Source: Phytophthora colocasiae (lineage: Eukaryota; Oomycota; Peronosporomycetes; Peronosporales; Peronosporaceae). From it: DNA of 64,000 bases. The DNA is taken from assembly GCA_018806915.1 (NCBI GenBank), contig JAGKQI010000049.1, positions 1,922,001 to 1,986,000 of the forward strand, given 5' to 3'. A model generated the notes under the pieces. The model was not told where the DNA came from and ran no database searches. It was given only the letters and a program-made list of their open reading frames with translations. Shown in pieces: positions 42,939 to 52,174 of this stretch; position 1 is the first letter of the stretch, and every line of letters begins with the position of its first letter. The position numbers and the translations under genes are program-made.

Positions 42939-43795
42939 ATGGACTCCTGGGGTACGTTTCATTGCTATGCAAACGCTCTACTATAGCTCCAGCTAGCGCT
43001 GCAGCTTTTGTTCAATGTCCATTTTTTCTTTACGCGTTTTTGGTTCTCTTACAATCTCTCTTAATCCATTTCATCTGCATCTTAGATGATGACGAGTTTG
43101 AAGTGCCATCAGTAACGGAGACGCAGAAAGTTGCTGCTAGCTGGGAAGATGAGGAGGAAGAAGACGAGCAGCCTGTCGCTGCCAAGGCCGAGCCAGCTGC
43201 CCCCAAGGGCCCACTGAAGCCGAAGCAGCTGAAGAAGATGAAACTCAAGGAAATCGAGGAAAAGCAGAAGATGGAGATCGCTCTTACCAAGGCACGGCTT
43301 GCTGCCCAGGCAGAGGAAACCGAGGACCAGCGTCGTGCCCGCGAAAAGGCTTCTATTGAGGAGGCAGACTTCGAGATGGCCATTGACGCCTTTGCCGGCG
43401 CTCCGCCAAAGCCCGCGGCTGGCGCGGTTGATGACGCAGATGCCGCCATTTCGAGCATGCGTCTGCTGTCCCTCGCTGACCACGAGCACCTCGGGGATGT
43501 GGTTTCATCAAGGTTGGCCACGTCTAACTCTAAGTACGCTCTTGAGTGCCTGAAGGTTATTCTCACTAAGGCGTCAGTGAACCTGACGGCTGACGACATG
43601 AAGGAGATCACGACCATTGTCAATGTCATTAAGAACGAGAAGATTGCAGCTGCGAAGCCGAAGGGTAAGAAGAAGAAGCAGACGGGCAAGCAGGGCTACG
43701 CGAACGTGGAGCGCAATGTCGGCAACGGTGGCGCTGGCGGGAAGGGGTTCGCTGGCTACGAAGACACGTATGACGACTACGATGACTTTATGTAG
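42939..43795 (+). CDS. EIF3J: Translation initiation factor eIF3 subunit J
   Basis: Exon 1 is just 13 nt (42939-42951, MDSW plus one base) and exon 2 43086-43795; intron 134 nt; 240 residues. The start MDSWDDDEFEVPS is the typical acidic eIF3j beginning, which binds the eIF3 core. Then come the basic helical segment KPKQLKKMKLKEIEEKQK, a helical dimer region (TKARLAAQAEETEDQRRARE) and the conserved HEHLGDVVSSRLATSNSKYAL and KNEKIAAAKPKGKKKKQ. The end is acidic, YDDYDDFM. The tiny first exon would be missed by ORF search alone, and the longer frame running from 42737 is false. eIF3j (Hcr1) stabilises eIF3 on the 40S subunit and helps start-site choice. Confidence 0.92.
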
Positions 43796-44051
43796 GTGCT
43801 AGAAGTGCAGATTTTCAATACTCACGTCCACCCTGAAGAGACTATTGCTGCAAGTCACTTTCGTTTTGACAATCTGCGTCCAGGTAAAAAATGATCTTGT
43901 AGAAAGCAAGGATCCAAGACGAAAGATGAAACTTGTTTCTCTATTCGCCAGCCTGTACATGCATTATTATAATAAACAACGATCCCGCCACTACATGTAG
44001 CAAGCTATAACGACCATCCATGTTCAGGAATGTGCATTCACGAAAGTGGAC
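43796..44051. other. Convergent intergenic region
   Basis: 256 bp between the ends of eIF3j and the WD40 gene; no ORF or repeat seen. Presumably 3' UTRs and polyadenylation sites (AATAAA near 43971). Confidence 0.4.
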
Positions 44052-45131
44052 TTAAGCAAGCGAATATGCTGAGATTACCTTGGACACGTCTGCTACAACA
44101 ACCATGCTATGCTGGTTTGTGGTCGTGATAGCATTGGGACTGTCAGGAAGCATAAATTCCGAGACCACAAACGGATTAGGTCTGGTCGAGCCAATATCAT
44201 TATCTTCATCTGGTGCGTCAATGGACAGCGCTGCCTTGTAGTCCCATACACACACCTTCGTGTCGTTAGCGGTCGACAGAAGCCTGTCCTCGGGACGAAA
44301 CGCAGGGAAGTGAACCTGCGATACCGTGGCTCCATGACGATTTAGCCGTCGCACGATCTGCTTCGAGCTGAAATCAACGACAGCGACACTAGCATCACCT
44401 AGACCAGCTGCAAAGGACTTGCCGTTCGACGCGAACGCGAGTGAGTGCACTAGCGGCGGGTTGAACATTTGCTGGGCACCATTCTCCCCAGCACTCTCCC
44501 CAAATCCATTTAACCCAGTATTGAGATCGATGCTAAACTTGACGCGCCCACGAGAAAAATCCCAGAAGTGTAGCAAGCCGTCCATCCCTCCAGACACCAG
44601 GTCCCATGGGGCGTTTGGTCGGAAGGGTGCGGCGCTGCAAATGTTGGTGTGCTGGCCGCGCAACGTCTTAAACAGACAGTGGTTCTCCAGATCATATACA
44701 CAGATATCACCCGTGTCATCAGGTGCAGACAGAAACTTGCCGTGCTTGCCTTGGTGTCGTGAAAGCAGGTTAATCTCATCCTCATTGTGGTGGAACATCG
44801 GACGGTCCGCGCAATCCACAATCAACGCCAGCTTCCGCAAGTCGAACGTCAGCACCTTGTTCCCTGCTGCTACGTAAATGTAAGCATTTTCTGCACCCGC
44901 CGTAGCCTTGCCGAACGCCAGTGAATTAACGGCACTCTCGTCCTCATCCTCCGTGCCCAGCACCTTTTTGATATTCAGGCACTTGGTCACCCGCGCTGAG
45001 CGTACGTCCCACAACCGGCATGTGCCGTCATCACTGCCTGATGCAAGGACATTTGGATGTACGTCGTCCTCGCATAGCAAAGTGTTCACCGAGTCGCGAT
45101 GGCCTTTGAACGTCAGCAACCGCGCTGTCAT
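44052..45131 (-). CDS. WD40-repeat protein, WDR53-like
   Basis: 359 residues from the ATG 45131; a longer frame reaching 45176 lacks an ATG. Six or seven WD40 blades can be seen: GHRDSVNTLLCEDD with ASGSDDGTCRLWDVRS; YIYVAAGNKVLTFDLR; DDTGDICVYDLE; HTNICSAAPFRPNAPWDLVSG with GGMDGLLHFWDFS; SLAFASNGKSFAAGLGDASVAVVDFS; VHFPAFRPEDRLLSTANDTK and VCVWDY. The WDR53-like family is cytosolic or nuclear and of unsettled function; some members are adaptors of CUL4-DDB1 ubiquitin ligases. No intron needed. Confidence 0.8.
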   Translation of the reverse strand: MTARLLTFKGHRDSVNTLLCEDDVHPNVLASGSDDGTCRLWDVRSARVTKCLNIKKVLGTEDEDESAVNSLAFGKATAGAENAYIYVAAGNKVLTFDLRKLALIVDCADRPMFHHNEDEINLLSRHQGKHGKFLSAPDDTGDICVYDLENHCLFKTLRGQHTNICSAAPFRPNAPWDLVSGGMDGLLHFWDFSRGRVKFSIDLNTGLNGFGESAGENGAQQMFNPPLVHSLAFASNGKSFAAGLGDASVAVVDFSSKQIVRRLNRHGATVSQVHFPAFRPEDRLLSTANDTKVCVWDYKAALSIDAPDEDNDIGSTRPNPFVVSEFMLPDSPNAITTTNQHSMVVVADVSKVISAYSLA

Positions 45132-45434
45132 TGCCAGTGCTGATGGATTTTTTAGGGATAATAAAATATTTACCAATATATTAAAAATACCAAATACTTA
45201 CAAAATAAAAATAGTATACCAAACCGTTTTGTGTACCCCAACTTGGGACTGCAAATGCTGGTCAGCAAAGGCGTTTAGAACGGCTGACTGCTGCAGCTCT
45301 TCCGGTTGTGGCCAACTTGCTTGCCTATACCGCACCGCCGAATTTGCTTTCTCGGAGATTCTGTTGCCTGCTATGACGGAATGCGCGTCTGCTTTGGGCG
45401 ACCGCATTATTTTGGAATTCCGAGGGCCCTGCAT
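45132..45434. other. Intergenic, nothing recognised
   Basis: About 300 bp between the WD40 start and the MULE relic. It is AT-rich next to the gene (promoter) and holds no domain-bearing ORF. Confidence 0.35.
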
Positions 45435-45960
45435 TCACCACCAGTAAGCTCGTCCTTGAGCACTAGAGGTAGGATGGTAGTGCGTGCTCGCTCCGCGTAG
45501 CCTCCTCGGAAGACTGGCGTTTTCCAGGAACCACGATAGAATCTTGTCATCTCCTTCAGCGTGCTTGAGCGCAATCCGAGCGTGAACACAAGGAGAATCA
45601 GCGTCCTTGAAATATTCGCACAAGCATTTTACCACGCAGTCACATAATTGAAGTGCAAACTTGAGACGGATACTTCCGACCAATGCTTGATTTCCATAAC
45701 ATAGCTTGTGGAGGAGTTTGCTTCGATGGAAACTCTGACGGTGTCTTCAAGTACCTTGTCTGCCCTGCGTGGCGCGTAACGTGTCGACTCACCCCAGGTA
45801 TCCGCTTTTTTCGTGTCCTCCATCCACTTTCTTTCCACATAACGTTCACTCTCTATAAGGCAGTCCAGGATCGGAAGACTGCGAATACTCTTCAGTGCAC
45901 CGTTGACTGATTCCACGTTATTGGAAGTCAGGGTGTTGAACCGAGTGCACGGACTATAAG
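45435..45960 (-). pseudogene. MULE transposase C-terminal relic with SWIM zinc finger
   Basis: The minus strand from 45960 reads RFNTLTSNNVESVNGALKSIR and ILDCLIESERYVERKW, typical of the end of a Mutator-like transposase. A frameshift near 45655 leads into CLCEYFKDADSPCVHARIAL, which has the CxC...CxH ligands of a SWIM finger. The remainder ENASLPRRLRGAS follows. The DDE part and both element ends are missing, so this is a dead 3' fragment. Confidence 0.65.
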
Positions 45961-46286
45961 CGGTAGTTCACGTTTCCTGCCCTATTCTCCTGTAGCCCCT
46001 TGGTTGCGCTCTCATTCATTGCAGAAAAGTCAGCAGCCGCTCTGTCACACTCCAATGCTGTATGCGCACGCACCATCGCCCACGCTAGCGCCTTCAACTA
46101 TTTTGGCTTGAATATCTTGTTGAAGTATATTCATCAGTGCCAGAAGCAATAGAAGTGCAGGATGCCACACTTGCTTTCTACACTTTATACTTCGTACACT
46201 TTACTTACATTTTAATTTATTTAATACGTTTTTACTTCATTTTCAAACACTTTACTTTGTTTATTCTAACCCATACATACAATTTT
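45961..46286. other. AT-rich intergenic stretch
   Basis: About 330 bp with strong A/T richness toward 46260 (runs of TTTACT). No gene or repeat recognised. Confidence 0.35.
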
Positions 46287-46316
46287 GTACAGACAGTGGC
46301 GTCTTAGAGAACCACC
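46287..46316 (+). repeat. Probable pogo terminal repeat, first copy
   Basis: GTACAGACAGTGGCGTCTTA plus ten more bases; it recurs in the same orientation at 47389-47418 with one mismatch. In both copies the likely terminus CAGACAGTGG follows TA, as for pogo elements. Confidence 0.65.
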
Positions 46317-46384
46317 ATACACTTTATTACCTGCAAATTCAAATATATTATAATGTTTTAGAAACGCGACGTGACGATGCGAAC

Positions 46385-46996
46385 TTGCGACGTGGCGCGA
46401 CAAACCCATACAAAACCCCAGTAAATTCAAATTCAAAAAGAGGCGGGAAGACCACACTTGATCAGGAAATGCAGGTGTCCCTCACCAAAGCGCAGCAAAT
46501 TCAACTGTGCGACCAGCACAAGAAAAACCCGAGCTTATCATGCATGGAGCTGGCAGCATGGAGCAAGAAAGCCTTCAATCTTCCACGTGTTCCCGGGAGG
46601 AGTACTATCAGTCGTATCCTCCGCTGCGAGAAGCATCTCTGCGCCACAGACATCGACTTTTTAGGCCTGAAGCGCATACGCCCACCCGAAATGGTGCTCT
46701 TGGAGCGCCATCTCGTTGAATTGATCGCGCTTTTTGAGGGCAGAGCATGCGTTTCGTACGACACGGTCATTTTTCTAGCTAAAATGGCGGCGGCCGAGCT
46801 CAAGATCCAAGAGTCCAGACTCCCACGCTTCACTAAACGCGGCTGGTGCTATATCTCAAGTCAGTATTATCTTATACTGGATTTTTCAAAGAAGAGACAT
46901 TTTTTTATAGTGTACCTTTATTACGCACATGTAAACAATGTACTTTTCAAACTGTTTCCTGTGGTGTCTAGTGTGGCGGCCAGATTAAACATCTGA
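46385..46996 (+). pseudogene. Pogo/Tigger transposase N-terminal part
   Basis: An open frame containing tandem helix-turn-helix units: SLTKAQQIQLCDQHKKNP and CMELAAWSKKAFNLPRVPGRS with STISRILR, followed by the CENP-B-like second half VELIALFEGRACVSYDTVIF, LAKMAAAELKIQESRLPRF and TKRGW. It then runs into unrelated AT-rich sequence, so the DDE domain is missing. No ATG begins the frame where it should. It lies downstream of the terminal repeat at 46287 in the sense of an element reading left to right. Confidence 0.65.
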
Positions 46997-47388
46997 AGTC
47001 AGTTTTATATTATACAAGGAGTTTTAAACACGGAGACGTTTTAAGGCTGGTTGTCTTATTTATATCACATGTGAGTCTCGCCATTATGTTCTCCGTGTCA
47101 GTGCTACCAAGTACCATCGTGAAAAGCCACGTTAGGGAAAACCTAAGTAGCATTGTCAATCGTGAAGGATAACTGAAGTTAGAACTGAAAGGGTGTAAGG
47201 TTAAGTGCGTTCTGTGTAACTTAATATTAAGACGAATATAAAAGGTGAAGGAATAAAGAAGTGAAAAGGATTATGGTAAAATAAAAGAAGTTAGAAAGTA
47301 AAGAAAGTAGAGTGTAAACTTTAGGATGGCTGAAATACAGAAATGTAGTGTGTGGAGTAAACAATGGAACGTAGAGTGAAGAAAAAGA
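46997..47388. other. AT-rich spacer between two pogo fragments
   Basis: About 390 bp of A-rich sequence with many GTAAAG/GAAGTTAGAA-like runs. No coding potential seen; presumably debris of the first element. Confidence 0.35.
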
Positions 47389-47418
47389 GTACAGACAGTG
47401 GCGTCTTAGAGAGCCACC
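47389..47418 (+). repeat. Probable pogo terminal repeat, second copy
   Basis: Matches 46287-46316 with one mismatch, again preceded by TA. It lies 55 bp beyond the stop codon of the minus-strand transposase, as expected of the 3' end of an element in minus orientation. Confidence 0.65.
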
Positions 47419-47473
47419 TGATATATTCGAGTTTGACGGTGTTTGCGATCTAATAGGATTTTCAAAAAAAGGT

Positions 47474-48256
47474 CTATTGGTTTATAATGTGGTCCACACT
47501 CATTAGTCTACCGGAGAGCAAGCCAGTGTGCCTCCAGCAATTAGCTAGCACCGATTTCGGCATCGCACCCCAGGCCGCAGCGAGCCACTCAATTGTGTCT
47601 GCTGTGTCTATCTTGTAGGGGTCATCTTCGCACAAAATTATAGGAAGAATAGCAGCAGCGGTTCTGTCGTTTAGAATGCGCTTCTTGATCCAGGCAATCA
47701 CTCCCTGATCCATAGGCTGTAGCATTGCTGTCATATTCTTGGACAGCCTTGCAACAGTAATGTGCGACAGCTCCTGCTCAGGCTCCGTGTGGACTGGGGC
47801 ATTGTCGTACAGCAGCAATATCTTCCTATTAGCAACTTGCATTTTGGCGTTCAGCTCCTCCATCCACTCTCGAAAGACAGCCGTCGTCATCCAGCCCTTG
47901 CTAGTTCCAGTGTAGTCGACAGTGTCAGGTTTAGATGGGAGCCACCTTGGATTCTTAGCCTTACCGAGCACTAGAAGGCGTAGTTTTTCGGTTCCGGTAG
48001 CATTAGACCCCACCAAAAAGGTCATCCGGGCCTTGTTCAGCTTGAGTGCAGGGGCGACACCAAGGCACATCGATACACGGGAGAGAGCCTTGTAAAAAAG
48101 TGCCGCTTCGTCCACGTTAAAGACGTCGTTCAGGTCAAACTTAGCGATAAGTTTTTGTAGCTGTCACACCCCTCCACTGCTGCAGTCTTGTCAGCGGAAT
48201 GCATCTCTCCGTGAGCACGACGGGACCGATAGCCATACCTGGCCATGAAGTGCTTA
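47474..48256 (-). pseudogene. Pogo/Tigger DDE transposase, 3' part, cut by the Ty3 element
   Basis: The minus-strand frame has NVDEAALFYKALSR (first catalytic Asp), LLVLGKAKNPRWL, ILLLYDNAPVHT (second Asp) and AMLQPMDQGVIAWIKKRIL (third Asp), the DDD signature of pogo/Tigger. Before it, in another frame, comes FMARYGYRSRRAHGEMHSAD, the end of the CENP-B-like domain; the frameshift lies near 48160. The reading breaks off at 48256, where Ty3 LTR sequence begins. The N-terminal part is absent. Confidence 0.8.
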
Positions 48257-49046
48257 TGGTTGATCGAGATCGGCTGATCGCCAGATCGGCAGATCGAGAT
48301 TGCGATCAGGGGTTAGGTGAGATCGAGATCGAAGATCGGAGGGGCAGCTGTGTAGCCGGATGTCAGGTAATCGTAGGATAGCAGATGAGGATGGGACTAG
48401 TAGACATAGGAATAACCATGAACAGAATCGAATTTGCTCTGGACATCACAAGTGCCTTCATCCAAGACTGGAACCGGGAATTACATTGGCCCACCAGCAT
48501 CAAGAAGGTAAGGAGAAGAGATCTAGCATAGAGGTTAATTCTGGATAATACATTGGCCAGTTTTACCCTATCTAGTGATCTATCCTTTACGTGCGAACTA
48601 CGGATCGGAAGGAATTGGCTGCTTGGCCTGACGATCTCGTCGACTCTCAACCCATCAAGACACCCGCTATAGGAAGCGGCAAGCATCGTAAAGGAAGGTA
48701 TCAGATCCCCAACATTGGACCTTTGGAAGACCTGGATCGAAGATCAGGCGACCGGATCAAGGCTCGAGTATTCGCCTGTGACCCGGATCAACCCCTTCGA
48801 GGTAGAGTGAAGTATTCCCACGCTATCTCAAACCCCTGCGTCACCCAAGACATTCTTCTCGTCCCAAGATATCTTCAGAAGTTACCTGGAAGAGCGTAAC
48901 CCGCCTACCGACGGGTACACAAGGTGAACACTACACGCAACAAGATCACGGATCATCGGGGGACCCCCTCCGTTAGTCGGTGTCTGGGTGCAAGTGGCGA
49001 TCGCGATCGGCCTCAACCAGATTTTGGCCAGATCCGCTCCACCACA
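48257..49046 (+). repeat. Ty3/gypsy 5' LTR, about 790 bp
   Basis: Starts TGGTTGATCG and ends CCACCACA (TG...CA), directly followed by a tRNA-type primer site at 49048. A nearly identical inverted copy occupies 61778-62551. The homology of the two copies ends sharply at 49046, which fixes the 3' boundary of the LTR; the 5' boundary at 48257 coincides with the junction to pogo DNA, so truncation of the LTR cannot be excluded. The sequence is rich in GATC. ORFs inside it look accidental. Confidence 0.65.
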
Positions 49047-50300
49047 ATGGTGCGCGTGCCCGGATCTTCTGGTGACTTCGGATATCACCGTGAGTCCCAA
49101 GAAGATGTCAAGATTAAAGAAGAACAAGGGGAAGAAGTGCCTACGAAAGTTGGATCGACGGAGGCACCGATGAAAACAGAAAGATCCACAGATCAGCAGA
49201 GTTCTGGGAGGATCTCTACTGACAGGCACGAGGCAGACCTGGATCGCAATCCAGATCTTGAAGAAAAACCTCGAATTCCTCCCAAGGCCCCTTCGAGGGT
49301 CACAGCGGATCTCGATGAGAATCGAGATCCGCACACGAGCGATAAGGAATCAGCAAAGCTGAAACCTAATCTGCTCACCAAGTCCACTGTTGCCTCAAGA
49401 TCGACCAAGAAAAAGAAGATCAAGAGCACCCGGACGAAATTGAAAGCTCCAGACTCAGAGCCAGAAGACATGATCAGCCCGGGATCGACGATTACCAAGG
49501 ACGCGATCGAGCAGGCCTATTACAGGAAGATGCTAAGCGAGACCTTGCTTAACGACCCCGTTCTTACGATCATACAAGTCCGCCAGATCGGTAACCTCAC
49601 CGGCCCAGTGTCGAAACCCCGGATTAGCTCGGACCGCCTGAACGCGGTGAAGATTCTACTTGATCTACTCCGAGAAGCTGGTTTAGTAGCTGGAGAGTTC
49701 GACCCAAACTCCCTTTTTGACCTGGAACTGGAAGCGATTCAATCTGCGACCCATGATCTATTCGATTCCCTCAAGATCTTGGTCGGCGAACGCCCACTGA
49801 CGCCCGATCCAGGCTATCAGACTGGATCGTCATGCTACGCGTCAGCGACCTCGGAACCAGATTCCGACAGCCCGAGAAGGCTGCAACGCATGTCGTTAGG
49901 CCCCTCCGGTGCCAAATTCCTGAAATCGCGTATGAAGAAACAAGATACACGATCGGTGGCCACGAAACTGGAGGCTAAGACACCTGATCAGCAAGAAAAT
50001 CGCCGGATCCGGACAGACCAGACCGCGCCGACGACTAATTCCACTGGATCGAGCAACAAGTTGGACGACTACTTTCAAATGGCGATGGATCGTTTCTTAA
50101 AAGAACGGAATCTCGCGACACCCCGATCGCCGATCAAAGGGGAGTTGGATGTTGAAATGGAGTCCGTTACGGCCTCGGATCCGGATGCATGGGAATACGA
50201 TCCGGACGATATGGGCATACCAAGTTCCGGTGGACAGATGTCGAGCCGAGCAGCGATCGCATCCGCGGCGATCGGTCAAGGAGGATCGTCGATGATCTAG
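49047..50300 (+). CDS. Ty3 Gag, N-terminal part, ends at an in-frame TAG
   Basis: 417 residues from the first ATG, which overlaps the primer site, so a later start is possible. The product is charged and low in complexity in the first half (KKKKIKSTRTKLKAPDSEPE), with a helical section (SDRLNAVKILLDLLREAGLV). It ends at TAG 50298-50300, after which the same frame goes on at once with VRISAISDLKDFAGK, the usual start of the conserved Gag core. The TAG is therefore probably a CAG-to-TAG nonsense mutation, or else a read-through codon. Confidence 0.7.
   Translation: MVRVPGSSGDFGYHRESQEDVKIKEEQGEEVPTKVGSTEAPMKTERSTDQQSSGRISTDRHEADLDRNPDLEEKPRIPPKAPSRVTADLDENRDPHTSDKESAKLKPNLLTKSTVASRSTKKKKIKSTRTKLKAPDSEPEDMISPGSTITKDAIEQAYYRKMLSETLLNDPVLTIIQVRQIGNLTGPVSKPRISSDRLNAVKILLDLLREAGLVAGEFDPNSLFDLELEAIQSATHDLFDSLKILVGERPLTPDPGYQTGSSCYASATSEPDSDSPRRLQRMSLGPSGAKFLKSRMKKQDTRSVATKLEAKTPDQQENRRIRTDQTAPTTNSTGSSNKLDDYFQMAMDRFLKERNLATPRSPIKGELDVEMESVTASDPDAWEYDPDDMGIPSSGGQMSSRAAIASAAIGQGGSSMI
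49048..49065 (+). other. Primer-binding site of the Ty3 element
   Basis: TGGTGCGCGTGCCCGGAT follows the LTR end by one base. Read as complement it ends in ...CACGCGCACCA, i.e. the CCA end plus acceptor and T-stem of a tRNA, as Ty3 elements use. Which tRNA cannot be decided here. Confidence 0.5.
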
Positions 50301-51377
50301 CGGGTCCGGATCTCAGCGATCTCGGATCTGAAAGATTTTGCGGGTAAAGATCTGGACGAAGATCGCGCTCGGGCCTGGATCAGTAAGGCCAAGTCAGCGT
50401 TCCAGCGTGATCAGGCTACGGAAGAAGAAAAATGCCTCACGTTTGCAGATCTGATGGTGGGACCGGCAAAGAACTGGTACAGGCAGCTCAGTCGAACGAC
50501 GAAAACCAAGTGGGCGGATCTGCTGGACAGTTTCCAGACCCAGTATTGTGGGTTGGGTATGTCGGTCGCGTGGCAATACTATCACGCTCGCAAGCGATCG
50601 GAAGAAACTCCCCTTGATTACCTCTACCGGCTCAACGTGGCGGCTTTACGTGCTAGACTGAAGATCAAGGATGGGAGCCCTAAGGCCCGCCGGGAACATG
50701 TAGACCACTACATCGAGACATTGGGAGATCCGGAGTTAGCTGATCGGCTGACCCTACTCCGACTGAGCGACGTCGATGAACTGAAGGAGGTACTTCGTGC
50801 CCGGGAACGGGCGAAAAGCAGACAACGTAAATCTGCGTTCGGATCGAAGTACAGACAAAAGGCACCGGCCAGTGCCCCGGCGGCACCCACCCGAGCGGTG
50901 GTACGGGCGATCCAAACCCAAGATCCGAGCTCGGAATCAGAGGAAGTATCCGGATCGGACGGATCCGATTCTGAAGGCGATCTCCGGAGGATATATCTTG
51001 CCGCGTCGGAAGACAAGCAGATCGGCGCTGGGGGCGTTCCCCACCAACAGGATCAGTCGCGATCACAGGTGAACGCGCAAGATCGAGGCCGGATCGCGGA
51101 TCGCAGGGGTACGTCAGACCACGATCGAGGTCGCTGTTCACACTGTGGATCGCGGAAGCATACGGATCTGGACTGCTGGAGACGTCTAACCTGTGAAAAG
51201 TGCGGGAAGAGGGGTCACCCAACGGATCGCTGTCTGTATACCTGCCGTGGTTGTGGGGAGATCCATGAAGCTGGAGAATGCCCCATGGAAGAATTCTACA
51301 ACCAGATCCGCAAGTGGTACGACCCGACCCGACACGCTGGGTTGTTCCCCGAGAAGGTGGAGAAGATGTTAAACTAG
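50301..51377 (+). CDS. Ty3 Gag core with three zinc knuckles
   Basis: Continues the frame of the preceding ORF after its TAG. The retrotransposon gag domain is clear (RARAWISKAKSAFQRDQA, TFADLMVGPAKNWYRQLSR and YYHARKRSEETPLDYLYRLN). The C-terminal half has three Cys-rich knuckles: CSHCGSRKHTDLDC, CEKCGKRGHPTDRC and CRGCGEIHEAGEC. It overlaps the protease frame, which is one base back (-1), by about 100 nt, the arrangement for a programmed -1 frameshift. Confidence 0.8.
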   Translation, partial: RVRISAISDLKDFAGKDLDEDRARAWISKAKSAFQRDQATEEEKCLTFADLMVGPAKNWYRQLSRTTKTKWADLLDSFQTQYCGLGMSVAWQYYHARKRSEETPLDYLYRLNVAALRARLKIKDGSPKARREHVDHYIETLGDPELADRLTLLRLSDVDELKEVLRARERAKSRQRKSAFGSKYRQKAPASAPAAPTRAVVRAIQTQDPSSESEEVSGSDGSDSEGDLRRIYLAASEDKQIGAGGVPHQQDQSRSQVNAQDRGRIADRRGTSDHDRGRCSHCGSRKHTDLDCWRRLTCEKCGKRGHPTDRCLYTCRGCGEIHEAGECPMEEFYNQIRKWYDPTRHAGLFPEKVEKMLN

Positions 51378-52174
51378 GACGCTCGCCGGTTTGGAAACCG
51401 GTACGAGCCGAGCGTTCTGAGTACTGCATCTATGCATACGTGAACAAGAAATCGAGAGATCAAGATAGGGAGAATTCGGATCTGCGCGGTAATACATGTA
51501 AGTTGCATTCGTATACTGCTAAGATCGCGAGTCTTCCCCGGATCGATGAGTTCTCTCGATCTGGTGCGGAAGTGGCTCTGGATCTCAAGGAAGGAGAATC
51601 CAGGGGGTATTGGAAATACCACGCACCCAGAAAATGGTTCCGCCAAGCCAAGATCTCAGGCAAGATCAATCACGAAAGAGCGATCTTGCTCCTGGACACT
51701 GGCGCCGAGGTATCCATCTTGGATACCACCTTTGCTCGTAAGGTTGGGTGCCACTTTGACACTAGGCAGAGACAGGAGTGTGTTGGGATCGGTGATAATG
51801 TGTACACCACCGAGGGAAGAACGAGGATTAAGATCACACTTGCGGGATACTTGGTCTACTTTTTCGATATTTGGATCGGGGATCTATCCGGGCAAGATGC
51901 GATCCTGGGTATGGATTTCATGATCCCGGCTGGGGTCCGGATGGATCTTGCGAAGGGATCGATGTGCTTACCTAATGAAGTGGGGATCCCACTTAGTGGT
52001 CGCAAGAGATTATACGGGGAGAAGGTAAGATCGGTAAAATTGGAGGAAGATCTGCATATCCCAGTTGGGGGATCTGAAGAGACCGCATCGAGAGTGAAAT
52101 TATCGGCGACGGAGAAATTATGGGTGACCAGAGGCGACCGATGGGTACCTACCGTGGTAAATGGACCCGGCTGA
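51278..52174 (+). CDS. Ty3 aspartic protease region
   Basis: An open frame in the -1 register relative to gag. Active site ILLLDTGAEVSILDTTFARK, then a second conserved element ILGMDFMIPAGVRMDL. It ends at TGA 52172-52174, after which the same frame continues into the RT ORF (next codons TRYLVITNLSEKIL). The stop is thus probably CGA-to-TGA. It has no own start; it would be made by frameshifting from gag. Confidence 0.8.
   Translation: MPHGRILQPDPQVVRPDPTRWVVPREGGEDVKLGRSPVWKPVRAERSEYCIYAYVNKKSRDQDRENSDLRGNTCKLHSYTAKIASLPRIDEFSRSGAEVALDLKEGESRGYWKYHAPRKWFRQAKISGKINHERAILLLDTGAEVSILDTTFARKVGCHFDTRQRQECVGIGDNVYTTEGRTRIKITLAGYLVYFFDIWIGDLSGQDAILGMDFMIPAGVRMDLAKGSMCLPNEVGIPLSGRKRLYGEKVRSVKLEEDLHIPVGGSEETASRVKLSATEKLWVTRGDRWVPTVVNGPG

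Noticed and set aside
48363..48686. Identical 107-residue ORFs at 48363-48686 (minus) and 62138-62461 (plus)
   Set aside because: They arise because the LTR is duplicated; no domain and no codon signature. The match reflects repeat identity, not selection on a protein.
48924..49046. Gag start at 48924
   Set aside because: The codon is GTG and lies within the LTR; the first ATG in frame is at 49047.
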